From: an uncultured Bacteroidales bacterium
GTDB taxonomy: Bacteria; Bacteroidota; Bacteroidia; Bacteroidales; P3
NCBI GenBank assembly: GCA_937910265.1
Contig: CALEPD010000216.1
Span: 1 to 8,401 of the forward strand
Reading direction: 5' to 3'
Length of the DNA stretch: 8,401 nucleotides
The notes under the pieces are model-generated. The model searched no databases. It was not told the DNA's origin and was given only the letters and a program-made list of their open reading frames with translations. Positions 1 to 7,511 of the stretch are shown here, in pieces; within the stretch, counting starts at the first letter, position 1; every line of letters begins with the position of its first letter. Both the position numbers and the translations under genes were made by a program.

Positions 1-1514
1 GTGATAATGAATAAAGTGTTTTTGTACCAAGGTTCGTTCTCTATGGATTTAAAGAATTCACGTAATGCGTTGTCGGTGTATTTGATACATTTTAGAAGAG
101 GGTGGCGTCCTTCGGTATAGTGCTTTTTCACACTGTCGGGAAGACTGTATGGGTGGTGTGATGAAAGAGTGTAAACAGTGCTGAAAAAAGGTTGTGGGTT
201 CTTTTTTAATTGATTGGCAAAATATTGTAGATATGGATAATCGTATATTCCCCATGTGCCATCAAAGTCGTCGGTTGACCCACCAGCCATGTAATATTCA
301 TCTTCTCCATAATAATGCTGTATTCCTATATCTTTGCAATATTTGTCAAAATTCATAATGCCATTTTCTCCTCCGTGGTAGAATGCTGTGTTGTAGCCGT
401 TTTCATTTAAAACGAGAGGTAGGCTTCGATGGGTTGTGGAATAGTATGAGCTGTTCAGGTAAGGTGTCTCTATCCATGAGGGTATCGACGACAGTATAGC
501 GGGGATACCTTCTATTGATTGTTTGCCATTGGCACGACCGTCAAATAGAACAGCATGTTTTGCCAAAGAGTCCAAAAATGGGGTATAGCTTTTATTTGAA
601 TGGCTGTTGTAGCATCCCATGTATTCTTGTGAGAAACTTTCAAGTATGATCAATACTATATTTGGTTTCTCGTTAGTGTCGCAGGCGTCGGTGCATTCTG
701 TTGCAGCAGAGACAAATGTTGGATCAAATAGGTTATTGTTTATGTTGACCTCGGTTATATTGTCTGAAATATCTGCATGTGTGGCGGTGTAGAGTATGTT
801 GAGCGCATCAGGAACAAGGATGGCACTGTTCGAGATTTCGCAAAATCTCCCAACATCGGAAGTGTTGATTAGTTTGGTTTTTATGCCTCCGTGCGAAGTT
901 ATATGCATGAGGCATAGTATTAGTATGAACGCAACTGTCCGAGAGAAAAACTTTTTGTGTGATTTGCTGTCCCGAATGTAAATGCTTGTGTAGCGCTTTT
1001 TGTCAAAGCATACGTTTAGACATATTAATGCCAGCAATGTCGTAAGTACAATGATTCCGATGAAAGCTTCCCAATAATCTACAATAAAATGCGGAAGCAG
1101 CGACCCGAAGTCACCACTATTGGTTATATATGTGAATATCTGAGCAGAAAGTCTTTTGTAGGTGAATTGATAGTAAGGTGCATTGCAACATCCTGAAATG
1201 ACGGCAAACAAAACAGGTGCAATATATAATGTTTCGGATAGTGCTCGATACCATTTTTTGTGGATGAGGTTTCTGATAGGAAGTGTGTTTAATACCACAA
1301 AAGGGGCTAGTAAAATGGTTGTAGTTGCGAGAGTGAACATCAGATTTCCAATCACAATCTCAAATACAGGCAATTCTCTTAAAGGGAATAGCCTGGCATT
1401 GCAAAGGAAGAAGAGCACTTGTAATAACAACATAATCACCCATGCTGCAATAAATCTTACTGCAGCAAAATATATGGGAGAGGGTGTCTTCACCCAGCGT
1501 TTGCATTGTTTCAT
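1..1514 (-). CDS. LTA synthase/sulfatase-family membrane phosphotransferase, partial (C-terminus off left edge)
   Basis: The reading frame stays open for 504 codons and runs off the left edge. Seen: about five hydrophobic segments (residues ~14-38, 50-78, 92-109, 148-169, 190-206), then a soluble domain from ~283. This is the topology of LtaS/MdoB-type enzymes, which move phosphoglycerol or phosphoethanolamine from a phospholipid onto a periplasmic acceptor. Family motifs seen: NIVLIILESF with a probable metal-ligand Glu292; the nucleophile region NGKQSIEGIPAIL, with Ser333 as likely nucleophile; HGGENGIMNFD from 380; TWGIYD around 420-425; SSHHPY at 451-456. The last readable residues, LFIIT, normally precede the Asp-His metal ligands, which would lie outside the window. 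The ATG at 1514 is the first start after an in-frame TAA, 48 bases downstream of the GldB-like gene, so co-transcription is likely. The acceptor substrate cannot be read from sequence, and a true lipoteichoic acid role is unlikely in a Gram-negative. Confidence 0.9.
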   Translation of the reverse strand, partial: MKQCKRWVKTPSPIYFAAVRFIAAWVIMLLLQVLFFLCNARLFPLRELPVFEIVIGNLMFTLATTTILLAPFVVLNTLPIRNLIHKKWYRALSETLYIAPVLFAVISGCCNAPYYQFTYKRLSAQIFTYITNSGDFGSLLPHFIVDYWEAFIGIIVLTTLLALICLNVCFDKKRYTSIYIRDSKSHKKFFSRTVAFILILCLMHITSHGGIKTKLINTSDVGRFCEISNSAILVPDALNILYTATHADISDNITEVNINNNLFDPTFVSAATECTDACDTNEKPNIVLIILESFSQEYMGCYNSHSNKSYTPFLDSLAKHAVLFDGRANGKQSIEGIPAILSSIPSWIETPYLNSSYYSTTHRSLPLVLNENGYNTAFYHGGENGIMNFDKYCKDIGIQHYYGEDEYYMAGGSTDDFDGTWGIYDYPYLQYFANQLKKNPQPFFSTVYTLSSHHPYSLPDSVKKHYTEGRHPLLKCIKYTDNALREFFKSIENEPWYKNTLFII

Positions 1515-1562
1515 TTCGTGTTTTTCAAATAATAATGGTTGTTATGCTTGGTCAGGTTTTCA

Positions 1563-2558
1563 TTAGCGTGATGGGTGGTATGCCGATTGGTTGAGTATTG
1601 CCTGTGAGTCCGATTCCTCAAAGAGTTCCTTCATCGTGCATCCGGTGCGTTTGGCGTATGATTTCACAATTTGCCATCCGATGTAATGCGAAGTTCTGGG
1701 GGCGGAGTCTTTAAAAGCGTTCGTTTTCGGAGCATCGTCTATGAAATTATGAAATCGGTTATAGTCGGTGCTGTATAATAAATCATACTGCAATAAGTAG
1801 CTCCATACATTTGTTTCGTTGTGAGTCATCCAGTCCCATTGCTCCGGGGTATATCGTATTTTAATGCGGTCGGCAGTTTTCGGTAATGTGTTGTCAAGGA
1901 AATAAAGTACTTTGCCTTCCGCAATCATATAGTCCAGCAAACTCAAGTCTCCATTGGTGTTTTGTGGTGTTTTTATGTATTCTCGTGCTATTGCTGCCAT
2001 GCAGTCGCTTACCATGAACGAGCTGTCACATAATTGTATCAGATAGAGTGGTGTCGCAAAATATCCATATTTTTCGAAACAGGGTAGTGCGTATTGGTCA
2101 AGGCTGATGGCAAGATGGTTTTTGGTACAGAATACGCGGTTTGAATAATCGAAAGAGCCTGTCACAAGTGTGAACAATTTCGTGTAATGTATATCAGGGT
2201 GTATGCTGGATGCCCTTTTCAGACTTCTGTTAAGTTCACGTTCAAGCCATTTCAAATCGTGGAAGCAGCTGTCGGTTATTCGGTATATGTCCTGCAATAC
2301 TGGATCGTTGGAGAATTCAGTAAGCATTGTCATATATCGAGGATCGTTGGGATGTATGTTTAACAGCGGACTGTTGAATGAGGTGTCCTTTTTCAGCGTG
2401 CTTTCAAGATTCTCTGTCGAAGTTCCGAATACAACCTCTTCAAATCGTAGTAATGGTAAATTATTGTCTCCGCGGTTACATGAACATATCCCCATAATTC
2501 CAACAATGATTAGAGTTATGGGGATAGATCGTTTGTAAAGAGTGCCTGATTTATGCAT
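1563..2558 (-). CDS. gldB: GldB-like lipoprotein
   Basis: 331 residues from the ATG at 2558. The N-terminus is a lipoprotein signal: a basic stretch (MHKSGTLYKRS), a hydrophobic core (IPITLIIVGIMG), then the lipobox I-C-S-C with Cys27 as the likely lipidated residue. The mature part carries features I associate with the gliding-motility lipoprotein GldB family: LLDYMIAEGKVLYFLD in the middle, and DSAPRTSHYIGWQIVKSY (~284-301) near the C-terminus. That C-terminal motif is also shared with DUF2268 metallopeptidase relatives. No HExxH motif is visible, so peptidase activity is not supported. GldB homologues occur in many non-gliding Bacteroidales, where their role is unclear. I chose the ATG at 2558 over an upstream in-frame TTG at 2657, because the longer form would overlap the DUF349 gene by over 100 bases and bury the signal peptide. 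The start overlaps the upstream stop by 8 bases, suggesting translational coupling. Confidence 0.83.
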   Translation of the reverse strand: MHKSGTLYKRSIPITLIIVGIMGICSCNRGDNNLPLLRFEEVVFGTSTENLESTLKKDTSFNSPLLNIHPNDPRYMTMLTEFSNDPVLQDIYRITDSCFHDLKWLERELNRSLKRASSIHPDIHYTKLFTLVTGSFDYSNRVFCTKNHLAISLDQYALPCFEKYGYFATPLYLIQLCDSSFMVSDCMAAIAREYIKTPQNTNGDLSLLDYMIAEGKVLYFLDNTLPKTADRIKIRYTPEQWDWMTHNETNVWSYLLQYDLLYSTDYNRFHNFIDDAPKTNAFKDSAPRTSHYIGWQIVKSYAKRTGCTMKELFEESDSQAILNQSAYHPSR

Positions 2559-4512
2559 CTTGGTCCGATTCTTTATCAGTCTTGTTTTCGTTGAGAATGC
2601 GAAGTTTTGCTTCCAGCAAGGCTTTTTGCTGCCGTGCGTTTTGCATCTTCTTTTCAAATTCTTGTTTCAGTAAGTCGGCTTGTTTGCTGTTGGCCAAAAA
2701 ACCAAGGTTGTTTTCCCACAGTTTCAAATCCGATTTTATTTTCTCGATTTTGTCAAGAAGGGTTTGTTTTTCATCGTTAATGAATTTCTTGCCTTCTCCT
2801 GAAATGTTCTTAATACGTTCTCTGTATGCTGATTCTTCTGCCTCTTTGGCGTTGATTTTCAGCTTTTCGAAATACTGGTCGATGATGGCGCGGAATTCCT
2901 TCTGAATTCTGTCTTTTTCCGACATGGGAACGTGTCCGATTTCCATCCATTGTCTTTGGAAATCTTTAATGATACGGAGGTTCTCCTCTTTGTCCTCGCC
3001 AAAGGTATGGCTCCTTAATTGCTCAATGATAGTCTCTTTCTTTTGTAGATTTTCTTGCTCGGAACCTTTAATGGTGTTGTAGTATGCACTTTTTCTCTCG
3101 AAGAATTCATCGCATGCTTTGCGGAATCTTTGCCAGATCTTTTCGCTCACTTTTCTGCTGGTTGAACCGATGGTTTTCCATTCGGCCTGCAGTTGCAGCA
3201 GCTCTTCTGTGGCTTTCTTCCAGTCGTCACGTTTGGCGATGGCTTCGGCTTTAAGACACAATCCTATTTTTTTGTTGTAATTTTCGCTTTGTTCGTCACG
3301 GATTGAGTTGAAGTGCTCTTTCTTTAGCTCATAATGATGGTCAACTTTTCCCTTGAATTTAGTCCAAATCTCTTCGTTAACCTCGTGGGGAACAGGACCT
3401 ATCGTTTTCCATATCTTTAACAACTCGTCGATGGCCTCAGTGGTCTCATTCCATTCTTTTACGGTTTGAGGAATGTTTTCGGTCAGTTCAGTAGCCTTGT
3501 CTACGAGTGCTTGTTTGGCCAGAAGATTCTTCTCGAGTTCCTCTTTCCTCTGCTCGTAGTATTCTTTACGGCGTTCGTCAATGCGGTTGGCTGCATTGCA
3601 GAATCTTTGCCAGATTTCTTCGTTATATTCTGTCGGAACAGGTCCAATCTCTTTCCACTGGCTTCTCAATTCCTGCATCTCCTTGAACGATTTTGTGATG
3701 GAGGTTTCCAATACAAGCTCCTCAGCCTTCTCGCATAGTTGTATTTTTTGTTCAAGGTTGCGTTTTTGGTCTAAGCTGCGCAGTTCTCTGTTTATATTCA
3801 GCTTGTAGAATAGTTGCTCTATCAAGAAGTGGTAGTTCTGCCATAAATCATTATTCTTTTCGCGGGGCACTTCTCCAATAGTCTTCCATTCCTCTTGAAT
3901 TGCATTGAATTCATCATAAGTCTTTTTCACCGATTCGTCATCTTCTTTGTCTATGATAGCCCTGAGGCGTTCAAGAATCGACAGCTTTTGCTCGTAATTG
4001 TGCTGCTTGGTCTGTTCTTGTTGTTCTTGGTGTTTTTGGCGTTTTTCGCGATAGGTGTTATATGCTTTGTTGAAGTCGAGGGCTATTGCGTCAGGTCTGT
4101 GTTGGTACTCGTCTTTGATGCCTCCGTTGGCGAGGAATTCTTCAAATTCTTTTTTATCTATTTCTTTCTGGAGGGTGTTGAACTGTGTTCTAATCTGCAA
4201 CACCCGGTCTTTAATGGCAGCGATGTCTTCGTCAAGTAACTCTCTGAAAGCACAAACCAGTTGACTTCTATCCATACTGCTGTAGTCAATCACGGGTTCC
4301 TTTTGCTCGTTTTCAGCATTGTTTTCAGCTTCAACTTCAATGGGGGTGGTGGGGAGTGAGCCTACTGACTCAGTCGAAGCGGCACAATCGGTTGTTTCGC
4401 TAAGTTGTTGAGTGTTTCCACTTTCGTCATTAGATACCAAGGGTTGTGTCTCTGATAGCATCTCCGTATTTTGATTTGTGTTGGAGAGTGTGTTTTCTTT
4501 TAGTTCTTCCAT
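2551..4512 (-). CDS. DUF349 repeat coiled-coil protein
   Basis: 653 residues from the ATG at 4512, no signal peptide, so probably cytoplasmic. The first ~75 residues are rich in Ser, Thr, Gln, Asn and Glu and look disordered. Five DUF349 repeats follow, each with the signature W-K-x-I-G-x-V-P...E-x-x-W-x-x-F. The signature Trp residues fall near 209, 286, 368, 445 and 522, so the repeat length is 77-82 residues. The fifth repeat is more divergent (WMEIGHVP). The C-terminal ~65 residues (~576-641) are a charged coiled coil. Long all-helical DUF349 proteins are widespread in Bacteroidota and their function is not established. An upstream in-frame TTG at 4599 would add 29 residues, but it lies inside the -7 element of the predicted promoter, so the ATG is preferred. 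It is the first gene of the unit leading to the GldB-like and sulfatase-fold genes. Confidence 0.93.
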   Translation of the reverse strand: MEELKENTLSNTNQNTEMLSETQPLVSNDESGNTQQLSETTDCAASTESVGSLPTTPIEVEAENNAENEQKEPVIDYSSMDRSQLVCAFRELLDEDIAAIKDRVLQIRTQFNTLQKEIDKKEFEEFLANGGIKDEYQHRPDAIALDFNKAYNTYREKRQKHQEQQEQTKQHNYEQKLSILERLRAIIDKEDDESVKKTYDEFNAIQEEWKTIGEVPREKNNDLWQNYHFLIEQLFYKLNINRELRSLDQKRNLEQKIQLCEKAEELVLETSITKSFKEMQELRSQWKEIGPVPTEYNEEIWQRFCNAANRIDERRKEYYEQRKEELEKNLLAKQALVDKATELTENIPQTVKEWNETTEAIDELLKIWKTIGPVPHEVNEEIWTKFKGKVDHHYELKKEHFNSIRDEQSENYNKKIGLCLKAEAIAKRDDWKKATEELLQLQAEWKTIGSTSRKVSEKIWQRFRKACDEFFERKSAYYNTIKGSEQENLQKKETIIEQLRSHTFGEDKEENLRIIKDFQRQWMEIGHVPMSEKDRIQKEFRAIIDQYFEKLKINAKEAEESAYRERIKNISGEGKKFINDEKQTLLDKIEKIKSDLKLWENNLGFLANSKQADLLKQEFEKKMQNARQQKALLEAKLRILNENKTDKESDQDA

Positions 4513-4596
4513 TATGTCGTTTTTTTTGTAGAAATAACTATACATCAAGTAGATGCATTGTATGGGTTGGAGTTGTGTCTTAAACTGTTTATTCAG

Positions 4597-4628
4597 CAAA
4601 AATACATAAAATGAATTGATTGGGCAAA
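4597..4628 (-). promoter_or_regulatory. Predicted Bacteroidota promoter of the DUF349-gldB-sulfatase unit
   Basis: On the minus strand, TTTG (4628-4625) is followed after 20 bases by TATTTTTG (4604-4597). These match the Bacteroides -33 TTTG and -7 TAnnTTTG elements at about the usual spacing. Transcription would begin near 4590, leaving a 5' UTR of roughly 75-80 bases before the ATG at 4512. The DNA is AT-rich, so a chance match is possible, but having both boxes at the right distance is good support. Confidence 0.55.
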
Positions 4629-4717
4629 TTTTTTATGTTCATACAATATGATGGCCAAGGCAACTTGTATGGGCATTTTTGTCGGTAGGGGTTATAAGTG
4701 CTTGAAAAATAGTTTTT

Positions 4718-4870
4718 ATGGTCAAAAATATCCGTCTTTGGAAGCTGTTTTTTCTGCTCGGAGCATGGAGTCTTATGCGTCTTTTTTTAACAATTCTAAC
4801 TGTTCTTAATCAGGCAATATGCAGTAGCGGGGCAGTCGAAAGTACGTTTCTGAGTGCTATATTGGGATAG
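4718..4870 (+). CDS. Possible small hydrophobic protein (50 residues), doubtful
   Basis: An ATG-to-TAG frame of 50 residues beginning MVKNIRLWKLFFLLGAW. It has a basic N-terminus, then about 25 mostly hydrophobic residues, then a short Ser/Ala-rich tail, which is the profile of a small membrane protein. An in-frame TGA at 4703 bounds it upstream. Its stop lies 8 bases before the symmetric terminator hairpin at 4879, which could also end a plus-strand transcript. Against it: no TAnnTTTG promoter or ribosome binding site is visible, the T-rich DNA favours hydrophobic codons by chance, and another plus-strand ORF overlaps it. I do not recognise the protein. Confidence 0.2.
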   Translation: MVKNIRLWKLFFLLGAWSLMRLFLTILTVLNQAICSSGAVESTFLSAILG

Positions 4871-4878
4871 TCAATAAA

Positions 4879-4913
4879 ACAAAAAGAGACCCGACGTCTG
4901 GGTCTCTTTTTGT
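4879..4913 (-). terminator. Intrinsic terminator of the ffh-folD operon, possibly bidirectional
   Basis: A perfect 14-bp stem, ACAAAAAGAGACCC (4879-4892) against its complement (4900-4913), with a 7-base loop. On the minus strand the stem ends in TTTTTGTTTTATT, a good U-tract, 21 bases after the folD stop. Because the outer stem is A on one side and T on the other, the plus strand also ends in a T-run, so it could terminate transcription in both directions. Confidence 0.9.
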
Positions 4914-4933
4914 GAATGAAAATATCCAGTAGT

Positions 4934-5809
4934 TTATGATATTTTTTTACGGTAAGCTTTCATGGTATTTTGGAGCAGAGATACTATTGTCAATGGTCCA
5001 ACTCCACCGGGAACGGGGGTTATCCATTCGCATTTCTCAGCCACTTCACTATATTTCACATCTCCGATAATGCGGTATCCGCTTTTCTTTGTGCTGTCGG
5101 TTATTCTGTGAATACCGACATCAATAATCGACACCCCATCTTTCACCATGTCTGCGGTGATGAATTCCGGTTGGCCTATGGCTACAATTAAGATGTCCGC
5201 CATTCGTGTGTGCTCTATCAGGTTTTCCGTTTTGCTGTGGCACAACGTAACAGTGCAGTCAACGCCTTTTCTTGAGAGTAGGTTGGCGACTGGAGTTCCT
5301 ACGATATTGCTTCGGCCCACAACAACGCAGTTTTTCCCTTGTGTGGGGATATTGTAGCGCTGGAGCAGCGTGCAGATTCCCATCGGTGTGGCAGAAATCA
5401 AACAATCTTCGCCAAGTATCATACGTCCCAAATTCACCGGAGTGAATCCGTCAACATCTTTATCGGGATTGATGGCATTGATTATTCGTTGCTCATTGAT
5501 ATGTTTGGGAAGTGGCAGTTGTACGATATATCCATCAATCTCAGGGTCTTCGTTGAGGAAATTGATGGCATCAAGCAACTCTTCCTCCGTTATGGATTCC
5601 TTGTATTTGTACACAGATGAGGTAAATCCAACCTCTGAGCTTGCCTTCTCTTTGCTGGCCACATAGGTTTGGCTGGCGGGATCTTCTCCGACTATGACAG
5701 CTGCCAAATGCGGAGGACGTAATCCTTGATTTGTTAAAGCTCTTACTTCATTGGCTAACTCTTCTTTTATTTGCAAGTTGAGACTCTTGCCGTCTAATAG
5801 TTGGTACAT
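4934..5809 (-). CDS. folD: FolD, methylenetetrahydrofolate dehydrogenase/cyclohydrolase
   Basis: 291 residues, the normal full length. FolD is a cytosolic bifunctional enzyme that interconverts 5,10-methylene-, 5,10-methenyl- and 10-formyl-tetrahydrofolate with NADP, supplying one-carbon units for purines and formyl-Met-tRNA. Seen: YVASKEKA with Tyr49 and catalytic Lys53; VQLPLP with Gln97; DVDGF with Asp120 in the folate site; the dinucleotide-binding loop GRSNIVGTP (165-173); and the C-terminal signature PVPGGVGPLT (265-274). All key residues are present and no frame disruption is seen. The ATG at 5809 is preceded by an A-rich stretch without Shine-Dalgarno, as usual in Bacteroidota. It lies 22 bases after ffh and ahead of a strong terminator, so it is very likely the last gene of an ffh-folD operon. 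Confidence 0.97.
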   Translation of the reverse strand: MYQLLDGKSLNLQIKEELANEVRALTNQGLRPPHLAAVIVGEDPASQTYVASKEKASSEVGFTSSVYKYKESITEEELLDAINFLNEDPEIDGYIVQLPLPKHINEQRIINAINPDKDVDGFTPVNLGRMILGEDCLISATPMGICTLLQRYNIPTQGKNCVVVGRSNIVGTPVANLLSRKGVDCTVTLCHSKTENLIEHTRMADILIVAIGQPEFITADMVKDGVSIIDVGIHRITDSTKKSGYRIIGDVKYSEVAEKCEWITPVPGGVGPLTIVSLLQNTMKAYRKKIS

Positions 5810-5831
5810 GTTTTTACTGTTTTATTGTTGG

Positions 5832-7157
5832 CTATCGTTTACGTCTGGGCATCTGAGGCATTTTTCCGCCACGGGTGCTGGCTAACTTCATCATTTTCCG
5901 GGTCTCCTCAAATTGTTTGATGAATCGGTTGACCTCTTGGATGGTATGGCCGCTACCCTCGGCTATTCTTTGTTTGCGGCTGCCATTGATACAACTTGGA
6001 TTGCGGCGTTCGTATGGGGTCATCGAGCCAATCATCGACTCAATCGGCACAAACGCATTGTCCCCGATTTCGAGGTTCTCCGTCACTTTGCTCATGCCCG
6101 GTATCATACCCAAAAGATCCTTCATATTGCCCATTTTCTTTATTTGGGCCATTTGGCTGAGGAAATCTTCGTAGTTGTATTCGTTCTTGATGATTTTCTT
6201 CTGAATCTTACGGGCCTCTTCTTCATTGTATTGCTCTTGGGCACGTTCAACCAGCGACACAACGTCACCCATGCCGAGAATGCGGTTTGCCATACGGTCA
6301 GGGTGGAAGATATCCAGGGCTTCCATCTTCTCTCCGATACCCACAAACTTGATGGGCTTGTTCACCGTATAGCGGACTGTTAGGGCAGCACCGCCACGAG
6401 TGTCGCCATCGAGTTTTGTGAGCACAACTCCATCGTAGTCAATTTTTTCATTGAATGCTTTGGCTGTGTTCACGGCATCCTGTCCGGTCATCGAGTCAAC
6501 AACAAACAAGGTCTCCTGAGGCTCGGTACGCTTCTTCAGTTCCGATATCTCGTTCATCATCTCCTCGTCAATCGACAAGCGTCCGGCGGTGTCTATAATC
6601 AGCACATCAATGCCCTTTGCCTTTGCTTCGCGTATGGCCTTGTCGGCAATGTCCAGAGGATTGCGGTTGTTCTCTTCCGTGAAAACAGGCACGCTTATCT
6701 GTTGTCCAAGGGTTTGGAGCTGACTGATTGCGGCAGGTCTGTAAATGTCGCACGCAGCCATCATAACACTCTTGTTCTTTTTATTCTTTAGGTAGTATGC
6801 TAATTTCGCCGAAAAGGTAGTCTTACCCGAACCTTGCAATCCCGCGATAAGAATAATGGCAGGATGTCCCTTGATGTTTATTTCCGCAGTTTCTCCGCCC
6901 ATGAGTTTTGTTAGCTCCTCATGAACAATCTTCACCATCAACTGGCCCGGTTCAATGCTCTGTATTACATTCCTTCCCAGCGCTTCGGCTTTGACTTTGT
7001 CGGTGAATTCTTTTGCGATAGGATAGCTGACGTCGGCGTCCAACAGCGCCTTTCTGACCTCCTTGACGGTCTCCGCAATATTAATATCAGTAATTGAACC
7101 TTTTCCTCGTAGCGTGTGTAACGCTTTCTCAATCTTGCTGCTTAAATTTTCAAACAT
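5832..7157 (-). CDS. ffh: Ffh, signal recognition particle protein (SRP54)
   Basis: 441 residues, full length. Ffh binds signal sequences of nascent membrane proteins, pairs with SRP RNA and docks on FtsY at the membrane using GTP. Domains seen: N-terminal helical bundle (~1-90); G domain with P-loop GLQGSGKT (106-113), DIYRPAA (137-143), DTAGR (189-193) and TKLDGD (247-252), followed by the SRP insertion-box region; Met-rich M domain from ~299. The RNA-binding segment INGSRKQRIAEGSG (390-403) is conserved. The tail (MPQMPRRKR) is basic. No SRP RNA gene was found in this window. The ATG at 7157 gives a standard N-terminus (MFENLSSKIEKAL); no Shine-Dalgarno is visible. It is the first gene of the pair with folD, driven from the predicted promoter near 7192. 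Confidence 0.98.
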   Translation of the reverse strand: MFENLSSKIEKALHTLRGKGSITDINIAETVKEVRKALLDADVSYPIAKEFTDKVKAEALGRNVIQSIEPGQLMVKIVHEELTKLMGGETAEINIKGHPAIILIAGLQGSGKTTFSAKLAYYLKNKKNKSVMMAACDIYRPAAISQLQTLGQQISVPVFTEENNRNPLDIADKAIREAKAKGIDVLIIDTAGRLSIDEEMMNEISELKKRTEPQETLFVVDSMTGQDAVNTAKAFNEKIDYDGVVLTKLDGDTRGGAALTVRYTVNKPIKFVGIGEKMEALDIFHPDRMANRILGMGDVVSLVERAQEQYNEEEARKIQKKIIKNEYNYEDFLSQMAQIKKMGNMKDLLGMIPGMSKVTENLEIGDNAFVPIESMIGSMTPYERRNPSCINGSRKQRIAEGSGHTIQEVNRFIKQFEETRKMMKLASTRGGKMPQMPRRKR

Positions 7158-7191
7158 GTTTAGCTTTTATAGTTCGGTATGAATCAATTTG

Positions 7192-7199
7192 CAAAGTTA
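7192..7199 (-). promoter_or_regulatory. Predicted -7 element of the ffh-folD promoter
   Basis: TAACTTTG on the minus strand is an exact match to the Bacteroidota -7 consensus TAnnTTTG, 34 bases before the ffh start codon. Transcription would begin near 7185, giving a short leader. No TTTG is found at the usual -33 spacing; two A9 tracts occupy that area instead. Confidence 0.5.
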
Positions 7200-7201
7200 C
7201 A

Positions 7202-7231
7202 TTTTTTTTTGCAATCTGCTTCTTTTTTTTT
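7202..7231 (-). promoter_or_regulatory. Two phased A9 tracts upstream of the ffh -7 box
   Basis: T9 runs at 7202-7210 and 7223-7231 (A9 on the ffh strand) have centres 21 bases apart, i.e. two helical turns. Phased A-tracts bend DNA, and A-rich DNA upstream of a core promoter can act like an UP element. Here they sit where a -33 box would be expected. The regulatory role is inferred; the tracts and spacing are seen directly. Confidence 0.3.
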
Positions 7232-7418
7232 GTTCTTGCAATTTTGTTTGTGTTGCGCGTTCTCAGTTGGATAAATGAAATTGATTGACTAAATGTATGT
7301 TAATGCAAAAACCAACGCCACCCTGATTCCGCAATCTGTTTCTCGGCGGCATGTGTCTTTTCCTTGCCTCCCCAATCCATCGTTCCAGAGTGCCGTCACC
7401 CTATAATTCTTGCTTGCT

Positions 7419-7426
7419 TATCTTTG
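7419..7426 (+). promoter_or_regulatory. Candidate -7 element of the rpoD promoter
   Basis: TATCTTTG matches TAnnTTTG exactly and is the only exact plus-strand match I found between ffh and rpoD. No TTTG lies about 20 bases upstream, so the -33 box is weak or absent. If used, transcription starts near 7432 and rpoD has a leader of roughly 370 bases. A closer non-consensus promoter cannot be excluded. Confidence 0.4.
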
Positions 7427-7511
7427 TGGTTTTGTGTTGAATATAAATTATTGAGCCACGATTTCTAAATTAATATATTATTTACTTCTAAAAATGAAAC
7501 ATTTTTTATTT

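Larger units (their letters stand above)
4513..4933. other. Intergenic region between the DUF349 and folD genes
   Basis: 421 bases between the start of the DUF349 gene and the end of folD, both on the minus strand. It contains the DUF349 promoter (4597-4628) and the folD terminator (4879-4913). Between them, about 4630-4878 has no confident feature. Two overlapping short plus-strand ORFs exist (4651-4809, 52 residues; 4718-4870, 50 residues). A second TATTTTTG on the minus strand (4730-4723) has no matching -33 box. The stretch 4811-4860 is less AT-rich than its surroundings and unexplained. Confidence 0.6.

Noticed and set aside
1183..1566. 127-codon plus-strand ORF
   Set aside because: It lies antisense to the membrane domain of the sulfatase-fold gene, whose frame carries clear TM segments and catalytic motifs; the plus-strand product resembles nothing known to me.
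2559..2657. N-terminal extension of the GldB-like protein from an upstream TTG
   Set aside because: It would overlap the DUF349 coding end by more than 100 bases and place 33 residues before a well-formed lipoprotein signal peptide.
4513..4599. N-terminal extension of the DUF349 protein from a TTG
   Set aside because: The TTG is part of the predicted -7 promoter element, so it would not be transcribed from that promoter; the ATG at 4512 is a better start.
4651..4809. 52-codon plus-strand ORF upstream of the DUF349 gene
   Set aside because: No promoter, no ribosome binding site and no recognisable features; it overlaps the more signal-like 50-codon ORF in another frame.
5913..6383. 156-codon plus-strand ORF
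   Set aside because: It is antisense to the M domain and part of the G domain of ffh and shows no domain features of its own.
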